The position numbers and the translations under genes were made by a program. 64,000 nucleotides of DNA from Muribaculaceae bacterium. GTDB taxonomy: Bacteria > Bacteroidota > Bacteroidia > Bacteroidales > Muribaculaceae. Of the stretch, positions 49,066 through 58,183 are shown one piece after another; position 1 is the stretch's first letter; every line of letters begins with the position of its first letter. The notes below the pieces were generated by a model. That model made no database searches and was not told the DNA's origin. It saw only the letters and a list, made by a program, of their open reading frames with translations. The stretch covers positions 242,455 through 306,454 of the forward strand of contig JAFLTW010000002.1 in assembly GCA_022509085.1 (NCBI GenBank), written 5' to 3'.

Positions 49066-50739
49066 TCAGTTTGTGTAGAGGAAGCGCTTGATGGAGCGTT
49101 TCGGTGTCTTTTCGAATTCCTGTGGCTGCAGGATTATCTTGGTGATCTGTTCGTAGGGGGCCACGATGGCGTTGAGGTCCTTGCGGATCTTCTCCATCGT
49201 CTCCTCCTGCTCCTGCTCGGAGGTGATTCCCATATTGTCTAGCGCCTCGAAGTCGGGGTATACCAGACCCACGAGTTTTCCGCCGCGTTCCACTACCAGG
49301 CTCTCGGCCACGAAAGGCATGTTGTTGAGCTTGGCCTCGATCTCTTCCGGATAAATGTTCTGGCCTGAAGACGAGAGGATCATCGTCTTGGAGCGCCCGC
49401 GCAGGAAGATGGTGTCGTCGTCTGAGACGGTGCCCATGTCGCCCGTCTTGAGCCACCCCTTGTCGTCGAGCACGAGGGCCGTTGCCTCGGGGTTTTTGTA
49501 ATAGCCCTTCATCACGTTGGAGCCCTTCACGCATATCTCGCCGGGTTGGCCCGGGTCTTCGCTGAGCGACATCACCTCCATCGTGGGGAGGATGCGTCCG
49601 CACGAGCCGGGGATAAACTCCTTCCAGGGGGTGTAGGAGATCAGCGGGCCGCATTCCGTCATGCCGTAGCCCACCATGAAGGGGAACTTGATCTTGTGGA
49701 GGAATTCCTCCACCTCCTTATTGAGAGCGGCGCCGCCCACGATGATCTCCTCAAACTCGCCGCCGAAGGCCTCGATGAGTTTCTTGCGGATCTTGGAGTA
49801 GATGAAGTCGTCGAGGAAGGGGACCATGAGGGTCCAGCGTATGGCACCCTTCGAGATCATGGGGAGGATCTGGTTGCGGTAGATCTTCTCCAGCACGAGG
49901 GGAACGCAGAGGAGCACGCTCGGGCGCACGTCGTGGAGGGCCTTGAGGAGCACCTTGGGCGAGGGGGTCTTGCCCAGAAGGTAGATGTGGGATCCGGCAG
50001 CCAGCGGACTCAGCATGTCGAAGGCCTGCCCGTAGGCATGGGCCAGCGGCAGGATGGCCAGGGTGCGCGACGTGCGGTAGTGGATCTTCACATAGAGGGC
50101 GAAGCAGACATTGCCCGAGAGGTTCTCGCCCGTAAGCATCACGCCCTTCGAGAATCCCGTGGTGCCGCTGGTGTAGTTGATCTCATGCACCTCGTCGTTG
50201 TCACGGCGCACGTATTTCACGTCGGTGGGTTTGAACCCGTGGGGGTATTTGTCGTTGAAGCGACGGTCGAGCAGTCGCATGTCGCGCTGCAGTTCCATGC
50301 CCTCCTGCTCATACATCACCTCCTGCTTGTCGAGCGTAATCACGCCTTTCACGTTGAGCAGCGAGCTGCAGTCGATGTGTTCCCAGATGGCGTTGTCTAC
50401 CAGGAAAAGGTCGGCGTCGGAGTGGTTGACGATATGGGCCACGTCGGCCGGATTGAAGTCGGAGAGTATGGGCACAATCACGGCGCCATAGGTCACCGTG
50501 CCCATGAAAGCCGTCACCCAGGGGATGGTGTCCTTGCCGCAGATGGCCACCTTGTCGCCCGGTTTTATGCCGATGCTCTCCAGGAGCATGTGCATCTTCG
50601 CGATGCGTTCGGCAAACTGGCCGTAGGTGAGCTGCTCGCCCGTAGGGTAGTAGGTCAGGCAGGTAAGGTCCCAGTTTTCGCGGAAGCTCTTCTCGTAGAG
50701 TCCGATGAAATTCTCGATGCTGTAGGGTGCGGTTTTCAT
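49066..50739 (-). CDS. AMP-binding long-chain acyl-CoA synthetase-like enzyme
   Basis: 557 residues, ANL superfamily. Adenylation motifs: YTSGTTGFSKGVMLT (P-loop), GYGMTECGPLISYTP (A5) and WLKTGDMGTVSDDD (A7), with the C-terminal RGRSKTMILSSSGQN hinge. It most likely activates fatty acids with ATP and CoA. Bacteroidales have several such proteins, and the chain length is unknown. It is in one direction with HIT, sufE and the dipeptidase. Confidence 0.85.
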   Translation of the reverse strand: MKTAPYSIENFIGLYEKSFRENWDLTCLTYYPTGEQLTYGQFAERIAKMHMLLESIGIKPGDKVAICGKDTIPWVTAFMGTVTYGAVIVPILSDFNPADVAHIVNHSDADLFLVDNAIWEHIDCSSLLNVKGVITLDKQEVMYEQEGMELQRDMRLLDRRFNDKYPHGFKPTDVKYVRRDNDEVHEINYTSGTTGFSKGVMLTGENLSGNVCFALYVKIHYRTSRTLAILPLAHAYGQAFDMLSPLAAGSHIYLLGKTPSPKVLLKALHDVRPSVLLCVPLVLEKIYRNQILPMISKGAIRWTLMVPFLDDFIYSKIRKKLIEAFGGEFEEIIVGGAALNKEVEEFLHKIKFPFMVGYGMTECGPLISYTPWKEFIPGSCGRILPTMEVMSLSEDPGQPGEICVKGSNVMKGYYKNPEATALVLDDKGWLKTGDMGTVSDDDTIFLRGRSKTMILSSSGQNIYPEEIEAKLNNMPFVAESLVVERGGKLVGLVYPDFEALDNMGITSEQEQEETMEKIRKDLNAIVAPYEQITKIILQPQEFEKTPKRSIKRFLYTN

Positions 50740-50757
50740 GGTGGAATAAGATTAGGT

Positions 50758-51159
50758 TTAGGGGTTGGGTTTGAAGTGTGAGGCGATTGCTGCGGCTGTC
50801 TCCGCCATACGTGCCGGGTCCGGGTTGGAGACCTTCTTCGCGAAGTCCATGTCTCCTTCATGTTTCAGCGGCACGAGATGGATGTGGGCGTGGGGCACCT
50901 CCAGACCGAGCACGGCCATGCCCACCTTACGGCAGGGGAAGGCTTCCTTGATGGCCGCGGCCACTTTCTTGGCGAAGGCCATCATGCGTCCCAGCCGGGC
51001 GTCGTCGATGTCGAAGATGTAGTCAGTCTCCTGTTTGGGCACCACCAGCGTGTGCCCCCACACGATTGGATTGATGTCGAGGAAGGCGAAAAACTCGTCG
51101 TCTTCAGCCACCTTATACGAGGGGATTTCCCCGGCTATGATTTTAGAGAAGATTGTCAT
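50758..51159 (-). CDS. HIT-family nucleotide-binding protein
   Basis: 133 residues. It has the histidine triad HAHIHLVPL near residue 97 (HxHxH), with CxxC absent. HIT proteins hydrolyse AMP-linked compounds. The start overlaps the greA stop by 4 bp, so it is translationally coupled to greA and shares its promoter. Confidence 0.92.
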   Translation of the reverse strand: MTIFSKIIAGEIPSYKVAEDDEFFAFLDINPIVWGHTLVVPKQETDYIFDIDDARLGRMMAFAKKVAAAIKEAFPCRKVGMAVLGLEVPHAHIHLVPLKHEGDMDFAKKVSNPDPARMAETAAAIASHFKPNP

Positions 51160-51620
51160 ATTTCTATCTTGAGGATTTCGAAAGTCATCTTTCCGCCGGG
51201 AGCGTTTACCTCCACCTTGTCGCCTACATGGTGGCCCATGAGGGCGGCGGCGATGGGGGTGTTGGAGGCTATCTTTTTCTCCTTCAGGTTAGCTTCGTTT
51301 TCCGACACGATGGTATAGGTCATCTGCATTCCGTTAGCCGTGTTTTTGATGGTGACGGTGTTGAGCAGTTGCACTTCCTCCGTGTTGAGGTTGGAGTCGT
51401 CGATGATGCGTGCGGAGGCGATGAGCTCCTTGATTTTCGCTATCTTCATCTCGAGCATACCCTGGGCCTCCTTAGCGGCGTCGTATTCGGCGTTTTCCGA
51501 GAGGTCGCCCTTGTCGCGGGCCTCGGCAATCGCCTGCTTGATGGCGGGGCGCTGGGCTTCGAGAGCGGCCAGTTCCTCCATCTTTTTATTGTATCCCTCC
51601 TGGGTAAGATAAGTTGCCAT
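51156..51620 (-). CDS. greA: Transcript cleavage factor GreA
   Basis: 154 residues from the ATG at 51,620 (MATYLTQEGYNKKMEELAAL); an earlier in-frame ATG gives an extension that family members lack. The N-terminal coiled-coil hairpin carries the acidic tip GDLSENAEYDAAKE, and the C-terminal domain is FKBP-like, ending in FEILKIEI. It rescues backtracked RNA polymerase. Its leader of about 95 nt contains a hairpin (51,674-51,696). Confidence 0.95.
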   Translation of the reverse strand: MATYLTQEGYNKKMEELAALEAQRPAIKQAIAEARDKGDLSENAEYDAAKEAQGMLEMKIAKIKELIASARIIDDSNLNTEEVQLLNTVTIKNTANGMQMTYTIVSENEANLKEKKIASNTPIAAALMGHHVGDKVEVNAPGGKMTFEILKIEI

Positions 51621-51673
51621 TGATCGATGTAAAGGTTTTAAAGGGTTAATTTTAATAATCAAAAAATTGAATC

Positions 51674-51696
51674 ATTCTCCTCCGGAGGGGGAGAAT
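51674..51696 (-). promoter_or_regulatory. Hairpin in the greA leader
   Basis: ATTCTCC/GGAGAAT arms with a GC-rich TCCGGA core in between, about 55 nt before the greA ATG. No T-run. It could be a regulatory leader structure. Confidence 0.4.
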
Positions 51697-51723
51697 AATT
51701 CGGCTCTGATTGGATATTTTATG

Positions 51724-51731
51724 CAAAGTTA
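51724..51731 (-). promoter_or_regulatory. -7 box for greA
   Basis: TAACTTTG on the minus strand matches TAnnTTTG. It lies just after the terminator of the upstream lipoprotein gene. No TTTG at -33. Confidence 0.5.
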
Positions 51732-51750
51732 ATAAAAAAATCGCATATAT

Positions 51751-51791
51751 AAAAATAAGAGGAAAACCCTTTGGGCTTTCCTCTTATTTTT
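51751..51791 (-). terminator. Terminator of the LruC lipoprotein gene
   Basis: 15-bp perfect arms (forward aaaaataagaggaaa / tttcctcttattttt) enclosing a small CCC-TTT-GGG core, starting 12 nt past the stop. Symmetric A/T flanks would let it work in both directions. Confidence 0.88.
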
Positions 51792-51802
51792 ATTGTGCGG
51801 AA

Positions 51803-53506
51803 TTAATATACGTTGACGGGGGGAAGGGGATCAGGTTCTGGGTCGTTCTTACGGTCTTTATTTTCCCAGATCTTGTTGTGGTCAGAAGCATTGAGGTGGG
51901 GACCTACACCGGCATCTTCATAGTTGCCACGTTGTTCCTCTACGATGTTTACGTCGCAGTCCTTACCTTCATTGAAGTTCTCCTCGCCGAATGCGTTGAT
52001 GAAATAGTCGGGCAGGACGTTGCCGATAAACTCGATAGTTGCCTGGTCGAGCCACTTCTTAAGTTCACCAAGAGTGGAGTCTTCATCATAGTAGTTCCAG
52101 ATTTCGAACGTGATGCCGTCGCCATAGTTCTCCTGGAGGTATTCCATGAGCTCAGTGTTGTTTGCGAGACCTTCGGTCCAGATGTGGATACCCTCTTCAG
52201 GATTGTTGGTGAATTCAACGTAGATAGATACATCCCACCGATCGGCAATCTTGTAAGTCATCTTTGAGCGGAGACCATCCTTCATAACTACCTTACCGTC
52301 TTCATCGTAAGTAGCGTTTGTGAATTCGCCACCGTGTTCCATTTCACCTTCGAGGTGTTTCTTCACGATTTCCATATCGTCAGCGGCGCAAACAAGGTCG
52401 AGGGGCATCGGGATAAAGATATCAACGTCTACGGCCGAGCGAACGTGGATGGAGAGGTGAGACTCGTTGTACTTACCGTTGCTTGTAAGACCCTTCTCGT
52501 CGATAGCGAGGTTAACCTCAACTTCGTTGGTATGGTCGTCGCCTTCCACCACCGGAGGAGTAGTCGGTTCTTCGGGAGTTACAACGGGATCATCCTTTTC
52601 ATCACCGCCTGTGTTGCCTCCTTCACCGGGTTGTTCTCCGGGTTCGTCGTCGAGAGAAAGAAGTTCAAAGTCGCAAGTGAATACCCAGTCCTGATAATCG
52701 AAGTCGGTCCAGTCTTCGAGGCCAAGGTAGGTCTTGCCATCGAGTTCGAACGTTACAGCGTGAAGTTTCGATGTGGTTTCGGGTTGAAGTTTGCCACCTT
52801 CACCGTCTGTGCGGTAAACCTCTTCATTCTTTGAAGAGTCGCTGTAGTATTTTGTTTCTCCCTCGTTGTTATGTCCTTTCCAGTAGAAACCAAACTTGTA
52901 ACCTTCCGGAATGTGGAGTTTAACACCTTTAGAGTAAGTAACACCGAATTGTGTATAATAACCACCTTCTCCACTCCAATGGTTAGGATCCTCTACCCAA
53001 GAATCCGGAACAGGTTCACTATAATCGGTTTCAGTTAAATTCCAAGGTTCAATACCAGCCCAAACTATTACTTCGTGATATTCACCGTTTTCATCATAGT
53101 AGAAAACACCAAGATCATTCTGTGTAGTGGTCTGAGAATAAATGGGATAGAATTCAAGTTCCAGGTCAGAGGGAGCAGTGATCAAGAAATCCTCTTCAAT
53201 ACCGGGTTTTAAATTATCATTCTTTTCAGGGAGCCACTCATCAATGAGACCCTGCTCATAATTACGGTCAAGAAGGCTTGTTTTACAGGATTCAAAAGAG
53301 AAACCATCGGAAGCACGAGTGGAGAGGTTGTCGTTGAGGCCCCAATAGTGGTCGCCAGAGTAAGCTGCGATCTTCGGACCTTTAACGAGTACAGAACTGT
53401 TCCTGTTCTTGAGTGCCGGAGAATCCAGGTCGTTCGAACAGGATGCAAAACCTAAGCCGAGTATGGCTGCCATAGCCATTCCGCTGAGAATGTTTGTTAA
53501 ACGCAT
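51803..53506 (-). CDS. LruC-type (DUF4842-like) lipoprotein
   Basis: 567 residues with a lipoprotein signal: MRLTNILSGMAMAAILGLGF, lipobox ASC, then SNDLDSPA. It has Asp/Glu/Thr-rich linkers (near 293-330), a beta-rich region with LGVFYYDENGEYHEVIVW, and a C-terminal LruC-type domain (EVEVNLAIDEKGLTSNG, ADDMEIVKKHLEGE). LruC-domain lipoproteins are surface-exposed in Bacteroidales; function unknown. A textbook promoter precedes it and a strong terminator follows, so it is a single-gene unit. Confidence 0.78.
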   Translation of the reverse strand: MRLTNILSGMAMAAILGLGFASCSNDLDSPALKNRNSSVLVKGPKIAAYSGDHYWGLNDNLSTRASDGFSFESCKTSLLDRNYEQGLIDEWLPEKNDNLKPGIEEDFLITAPSDLELEFYPIYSQTTTQNDLGVFYYDENGEYHEVIVWAGIEPWNLTETDYSEPVPDSWVEDPNHWSGEGGYYTQFGVTYSKGVKLHIPEGYKFGFYWKGHNNEGETKYYSDSSKNEEVYRTDGEGGKLQPETTSKLHAVTFELDGKTYLGLEDWTDFDYQDWVFTCDFELLSLDDEPGEQPGEGGNTGGDEKDDPVVTPEEPTTPPVVEGDDHTNEVEVNLAIDEKGLTSNGKYNESHLSIHVRSAVDVDIFIPMPLDLVCAADDMEIVKKHLEGEMEHGGEFTNATYDEDGKVVMKDGLRSKMTYKIADRWDVSIYVEFTNNPEEGIHIWTEGLANNTELMEYLQENYGDGITFEIWNYYDEDSTLGELKKWLDQATIEFIGNVLPDYFINAFGEENFNEGKDCDVNIVEEQRGNYEDAGVGPHLNASDHNKIWENKDRKNDPEPDPLPPVNVY

Positions 53507-53604
53507 AAATTTATTTGTTAAGTTGTTTAATTTCAGGTTTATCCTACTGATCCGACTGTCGATGCCCTATGTGTGGAGTAAGGTTGCAGTTCTCTTATTG
53601 CGCG

Positions 53605-53636
53605 CAAAATTATATGATTTATTGCTAACAAACAAA
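53605..53636 (-). promoter_or_regulatory. Consensus promoter of the LruC lipoprotein (TTTG-N20-TAATTTTG)
   Basis: -33 TTTG (forward CAAA at 53633-53636), 20-nt spacer, -7 TAATTTTG (forward 53605-53612). Predicts a leader of about 95 nt. Confidence 0.8.
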
Positions 53637-53680
53637 TTTTTTAACAAAAAAAATTACCAAATTTTTAAAAATTTTTTTGA

Positions 53681-53719
53681 AAAAAATTTTGCCCTCCGTC
53701 ATCATGACAGAGGGCAAAA
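53681..53719 (-). terminator. Terminator of pnp
   Basis: 10-bp stem TTTTGCCCTC/GAGGGCAAAA, 13-nt loop, then a T-run on the minus strand. It lies 28 nt past the pnp stop and upstream of the LruC promoter. Confidence 0.9.
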
Positions 53720-53746
53720 TGATATCAGTTGTAAATCAACGGTTTA

Positions 53747-56080
53747 TCAGTCGTTTTTGGGTCGGAAGGGACGCTGCGGACGGAAGTCGCCGTCGCGGTG
53801 CTGACCCTGCGGACGGTTGCCGTCGCGGCGCGGTCCGCGGTCGCCGCCGTCACGACGCGGTCCACGGTCGCCACCGTCGCGGCGCGGGCCCTGCGGACGG
53901 GGTCCGCGAGGACGGTTCTCACGCTCCACGTAACCCTCGGGTTTCGGGGTGAGCACCCTCATGGAGAGGCGATACTTACCGGTCTTCTTGTCAATCTCGA
54001 TAAGCTTCACCTGCACCTTGTCGCCCTCATGCAAGCCGCTCTCCTCCATCGACTCCAGACGGTCCCAGGAGATCTCGGAGATGTGGAGCAGACCGTCGCG
54101 GCCGGGCATGAACTCAACGAACGCACCGAAGTCGAGGATCGACTGCACCGTGCCTTCGTATACCTCGCCCTCCTCGGGCTGGGCCACGATAGCCTTGATG
54201 CGCTCGTATGCAGCATCGAGGGCTGCCTGGTCTTTCGAGGCAATCTCCACGATACCCACGCCGAGCTTTTCGTCTTCGTCGATAGAGATGAGGGCTCCTG
54301 TCTCTTCCTGGATACCCTGGATCACCTTACCTTGCGGACCGATAACGGCGCCGATGAGTTCCTTCGGAATCTGGAAGGAGATCAGCCTGGGCACGTGAGG
54401 CTTATAGTCTTCACGCGGCTCGGGCATCGTCTCGTTGATGATGCCGAGGATATGCATGCGGCCCTGGCGAGCCTGCTCGAGTGCCTTGCCGAGCACCTCG
54501 TAGCTCAGACCGTCGCACTTGATGTCCATCTGAGTGGCAGTGATACCCTTTTCAGTGCCGGTCACCTTGAAGTCCATGTCGCCGAGGTGGTCCTCATCGC
54601 CAAGGATATCGCTGAGCACGGCATATTTCACGTTGCCCGCATCGGAGATCAGACCCATGGCCACACCGGCTACAGGGCGTTTCATCTTCACACCAGCGTC
54701 GAGCAGGGCGAGAGTGCCGCCACATACTGTAGCCATCGACGACGAACCGTTGGATTCGAGGATGTCGCTGACGATACGGCAGGTGTAGGGGAAATCGTCG
54801 GGGAACATGCGTTTAAGAGCCCTATGGGCCAGGTTGCCGTGGCCGATCTCGCGGCGACCAACGCCGCGCTGCGGACGGGCCTCGCCTGTGGAGAAGGGCG
54901 GGAAATTATAATGGAGCAGGAAACGCTCCTTGCTCTGGTTGAGCACATCGTCGATAATCTTCTCGTCGAGGGTGGTGCCGAGCGTTGCCGTCACAAGGGC
55001 CTGGGTCTCACCGCGCGTGAATACCGCCGACCCGTGAGGACCGGGCACATAGTCTGTGGCACACCAGATGGGGCGGATCTCGGTGGTCTTGCGGCCGTCG
55101 AGGCGGATACCCTCGTCGAGCACACAGCGACGCATCGCTTCCTTCTCCACATCGTGGTAATAGCGCTTCACCATAGCCTCGCGCTGCTCGGGAGTATACT
55201 TCTCGAGCTGCTCCTCCGACATCTCCGGCAGAGCTGCGATATATTCGTCGCGAACGGCCTTAAACGACTCGTTGCGCCACTGCTTGTCGGCATTGCCGGC
55301 CTTGGCAATCTCGTATACCTTGTCATAGCACTTGGCCTTGACGTCGGCGCGGAGCTCATCGTCGTTGATCTCATGGTCATACTCACGCTTCGTCTCCTTG
55401 CCGGCCTCCTTCATGAGCTCTAGCTGCACGGCGCAGTGCTTCTTGATCTCCTCGTGGGCCACCTTGAGAGCCTCCAGAAGGTCAGCCTCCTGCACCTCGT
55501 TCATCTCGCCCTCCACCATCATGATGTTGTCGGCCGTAGCGCCCACCATCAGTTCGATGTCGGCCTTCTCGATCTGCTCGAACGTGGGGTTGATCACCCA
55601 CTGGCCGTCAACACGGGCCACGCGCACCTCGGAGATAGGACCGTTGAAGGGAACGTCGCTCACTGCCAGAGCAGCCGAGGCTGCAAGACCTGCCAGCGCA
55701 TCGGGAGCATCATTCTCGTCGGCAGAGAACATGATGACGTTTACAAACGTCTCGGCGTGATAGTTGTCGGGAAACAGCGGACGGAGCACACGGTCAACCA
55801 GTCGCGACGTGAGGATCTCATAGTCGCTGGGGCGACCCTCCCTCTTCAGAAAGCCACCGGGATAGCGACCGATGGAGGCATACTTCTCCCTGTATTCCAC
55901 TGTGAGGGGCATAAAGTCGACACCCTCGTTGGCATCCTGCGCGCTACAAACCGTGGCCAACAGCATCGTGTTGCCCATGCGCACTTCTACTGCACCATCA
56001 GCCTGCTTTGCCAGCTTGCCGGTCTCTATCGTAATCTCGCGACCGTCGGGCAATGTGATGGTTTTCTTGATTGGTTTCAT
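53747..56080 (-). CDS. pnp: Polynucleotide phosphorylase
   Basis: 777 residues. 3'-5' exoribonuclease of RNA decay using phosphate. Two RNase PH domains (GRETTEIRPI-type and [20 protein letters not shown]), a KH domain ([20 protein letters not shown]) and an S1 domain ([20 protein letters not shown]). The last 55 residues are an Arg/Gly/Asp-rich low-complexity tail of RGPRRDGGD units, absent from E. coli Pnp. It diverges from CotH, with a promoter box upstream. Confidence 0.97.
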   Translation of the reverse strand: MKPIKKTITLPDGREITIETGKLAKQADGAVEVRMGNTMLLATVCSAQDANEGVDFMPLTVEYREKYASIGRYPGGFLKREGRPSDYEILTSRLVDRVLRPLFPDNYHAETFVNVIMFSADENDAPDALAGLAASAALAVSDVPFNGPISEVRVARVDGQWVINPTFEQIEKADIELMVGATADNIMMVEGEMNEVQEADLLEALKVAHEEIKKHCAVQLELMKEAGKETKREYDHEINDDELRADVKAKCYDKVYEIAKAGNADKQWRNESFKAVRDEYIAALPEMSEEQLEKYTPEQREAMVKRYYHDVEKEAMRRCVLDEGIRLDGRKTTEIRPIWCATDYVPGPHGSAVFTRGETQALVTATLGTTLDEKIIDDVLNQSKERFLLHYNFPPFSTGEARPQRGVGRREIGHGNLAHRALKRMFPDDFPYTCRIVSDILESNGSSSMATVCGGTLALLDAGVKMKRPVAGVAMGLISDAGNVKYAVLSDILGDEDHLGDMDFKVTGTEKGITATQMDIKCDGLSYEVLGKALEQARQGRMHILGIINETMPEPREDYKPHVPRLISFQIPKELIGAVIGPQGKVIQGIQEETGALISIDEDEKLGVGIVEIASKDQAALDAAYERIKAIVAQPEEGEVYEGTVQSILDFGAFVEFMPGRDGLLHISEISWDRLESMEESGLHEGDKVQVKLIEIDKKTGKYRLSMRVLTPKPEGYVERENRPRGPRPQGPRRDGGDRGPRRDGGDRGPRRDGNRPQGQHRDGDFRPQRPFRPKND

Positions 56081-56115
56081 CTAAACTATATTTATCTTAC
56101 TTTCTTTATCGCCTG

Positions 56116-56123
56116 CAAAATTA
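56116..56123 (-). promoter_or_regulatory. -7 box for pnp
   Basis: TAATTTTG on the minus strand, 35 nt upstream of the pnp ATG. A -33 TTTG with the usual spacing is not clear. Confidence 0.5.
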
Positions 56124-56164
56124 CAAAATTTTATTCAATTTTTGTGCCAACACTCCCACATCTT

Positions 56165-56196
56165 TTTGCGTATTAAGACAAAACGCATTATCTTTG
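56165..56196 (+). promoter_or_regulatory. Consensus promoter of cotH (TTTG-N20-TATCTTTG)
   Basis: -33 TTTG at 56165-56168, 20-nt spacer, -7 TATCTTTG at 56189-56196, about 50 nt before the ATG at 56,254. It supports that start codon over the longer upstream frame. Confidence 0.8.
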
Positions 56197-56253
56197 CATT
56201 CCACACCGCCATTTCAGACCACAATCAACAAGAACTTCCAGCAAAACCGACTC

Positions 56254-57699
56254 ATGAGACATTTCAGAATATTCAGGGTATTTCCGCTGCTGATCGTCAC
56301 GCTCGTGACCCTCTCCTCGAGGGCTCAGGCCCAGACTGCCGCCATGCCCCAACTCAAGATAACCTACGGCGCCGGCCTCAACTACGAAACATACATTGAG
56401 GGCTCCATGGAGCTCACCGACACCGACGGCACCGTCACGGCCCTGCCCGCCATCTTCAAGACCCGCGGAGCAACCGCCCGAAAATTCACCGGCAAGCCCT
56501 CGCTTAACATGAAACTGCGTGATGCCGACGGAAACGAATACGACACGCCGCTGCTCGGCCTGCGCAAGAGCTCCACATTCATACTCGACGCCATGGCCAT
56601 CGACCGCATCAACATGCGCAACAGGGTTTGCTTCGACATCTGGAACGACTTCTCACGCCTACCTTACGAGACGGAATTCGACTCGAGAAACGGTACGGAG
56701 GGCCGATTCGTGGAACTCTTCATCAACGACAGATATAAAGGCATCTACTGCCTGAGCGACAAGATCAACCGCAAACTGCTCGACCTAAAGAAACCGCAAG
56801 CCGACGAAAAGACCGGAGAGGTGACAATCCGCGGACTGCTCTATAAAAACGGAACAAACGACCTCGGCAACCAGAACACCGCCGGCTACTTCAACGACTA
56901 CACCGTCTACGTGGCCCGCTACCACGACGCTTGGGAGCTACACGAACCCGAGGAATACGCCTCGGAAGAGGTGTGGGCACCGCTCGCAGAGCTCTACTCC
57001 GGCTCCAACTCCTCGAGTTACGACTTCGTAAAAAAGCACTTCTGGCTAGAGAACCTCGCCGACTACACCATCCACATCATGGCCCTCTGCATCTCCGACA
57101 ACTGGGGTGCGAAAAACCGCTACTTCTCCATACAGAACATAAGCAAGGACGACGAACGGAGCCGCTTCGTGCTCACACCCTGGGACCTCGACTCCTCGCT
57201 CGGGGGCAACTATAACGGCGACTACTACGGCGGCCGCTACAAGACATGGGCCATGGGCGACATAACGAAGAATCCCCCCACGCCCCTTGGCGCCTGCATG
57301 GGCAATCCCGAATTCAAGGCCCTACTCAAACGCCGCTGGCTCGAAGGCCGGCTCGGAGCATTCTCCGTAGAGTCGGTAAAGAAGCGAATGACCGACTACG
57401 CCAACCTCTTCATAGAAAGCGGAGCTTGGCAACGCACCATTGACGCCTACAACTCCAACGATTACATAGTAAAAGACCTCATGGAGGAGGTAAGGATGAT
57501 AGGGGAGTGGTATGAGGCCCGTTTCGCTGAAATGGACCAATATTTCAACGTAACAGAGGCCGACTATGCCGAGGTTGAGGCCGTAGCCCCGGAGCAGCCC
57601 CGAGAGCAACAGATCTACACCCTTCAGGGAGTGAGGGTCAAGGCCGTCACAGCCCCGGGACTTTATATAGTGGACGGCAAGAAAATAATGGTGAAATGA
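56254..57699 (+). CDS. CotH-family secreted protein kinase-like protein
   Basis: 481 residues from the ATG at 56,254, fixed by the promoter and the signal peptide (1-26). CotH fold: FKTRGATARKFTGKPSLNMKL, LRKSSTFILDAMAIDRINMR, an atypical kinase core with FVELFINDRYKGIYCLSDKI, and WDLDSSLGGNYNGDY (metal site DxD-like). CotH proteins are secreted atypical kinases. It ends in the secreted-protein module IYTLQGVRVKAVTAPGLYIV with a basic tail KKIMVK. The stop overlaps the SUI1 start. Confidence 0.82.
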   Translation: MRHFRIFRVFPLLIVTLVTLSSRAQAQTAAMPQLKITYGAGLNYETYIEGSMELTDTDGTVTALPAIFKTRGATARKFTGKPSLNMKLRDADGNEYDTPLLGLRKSSTFILDAMAIDRINMRNRVCFDIWNDFSRLPYETEFDSRNGTEGRFVELFINDRYKGIYCLSDKINRKLLDLKKPQADEKTGEVTIRGLLYKNGTNDLGNQNTAGYFNDYTVYVARYHDAWELHEPEEYASEEVWAPLAELYSGSNSSSYDFVKKHFWLENLADYTIHIMALCISDNWGAKNRYFSIQNISKDDERSRFVLTPWDLDSSLGGNYNGDYYGGRYKTWAMGDITKNPPTPLGACMGNPEFKALLKRRWLEGRLGAFSVESVKKRMTDYANLFIESGAWQRTIDAYNSNDYIVKDLMEEVRMIGEWYEARFAEMDQYFNVTEADYAEVEAVAPEQPREQQIYTLQGVRVKAVTAPGLYIVDGKKIMVK

Positions 57700-58037
57700 T
57701 GGAAGACTGGAAAGCAAAACTCGCCGCAATGGCCGGAACCGTGCCTCAGGTGGAAGAGGAAACGACGGAGCAGACCCCAACCGAAGATGCCACACCCGAA
57801 AAGAGACAGACCGCGCCTCTCAAGGTGGTGGTAGACAAGAAAGGAAGAAAGGGGAAGGTGGCGACAATCGTCGAAGGTTTCACACTCGGAGACGACGAGG
57901 TAGACGAGATAGCCTCCCGGCTGAAAAGGAAAATCGGCACCGGGGGATCTTCGCGCTGCGGCGAGATACTCCTGCAGGGAGAATGGCGCGAAAAGACAGT
58001 GGAACTGCTTAAATCAATGGGGTTCAAGGCCATTTGA
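57696..58037 (+). CDS. SUI1/eIF1-family translation factor
   Basis: 113 residues. The SUI1 domain follows a disordered Thr/Glu-rich N-terminus: VVVDKKGRKGKVATIVEGF, LASRLKRKIGTGGSSRCGEI and ILLQGEWREKTVELLKSMGF. Bacterial members (YciH) affect translation-start fidelity. The start is at 57,696 or the next codon 57,699, overlapping the cotH stop by 4 bp. Likely co-transcribed with cotH and perhaps the AddA-like gene after a repeat-rich gap. Confidence 0.9.
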   Translation: MMEDWKAKLAAMAGTVPQVEEETTEQTPTEDATPEKRQTAPLKVVVDKKGRKGKVATIVEGFTLGDDEVDEIASRLKRKIGTGGSSRCGEILLQGEWREKTVELLKSMGFKAI

Positions 58038-58088
58038 GGCCGGAGGAAGGCTTTAAGGCTATTCTTTCTAACAAGCTCTAATAAGCTA

Positions 58089-58143
58089 TTATAATTCTTA
58101 TAATTCTTATAATTCTTATAAGCTCTTATAATTCTTATAATTC
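58089..58143. repeat. TTATAATTC 9-bp tandem repeat
   Basis: Five TTATAATTC copies, three contiguous and two more after a variant TTATAAGCTC, in the 146-bp gap before the AddA-like start. A low-complexity AT-rich stretch in a GC-rich context; possible slippage site or mRNA leader element. Confidence 0.8.
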
Positions 58144-58183
58144 TTTTTCTTATAACTTCTGATATTCTCTTAAACATATTACA

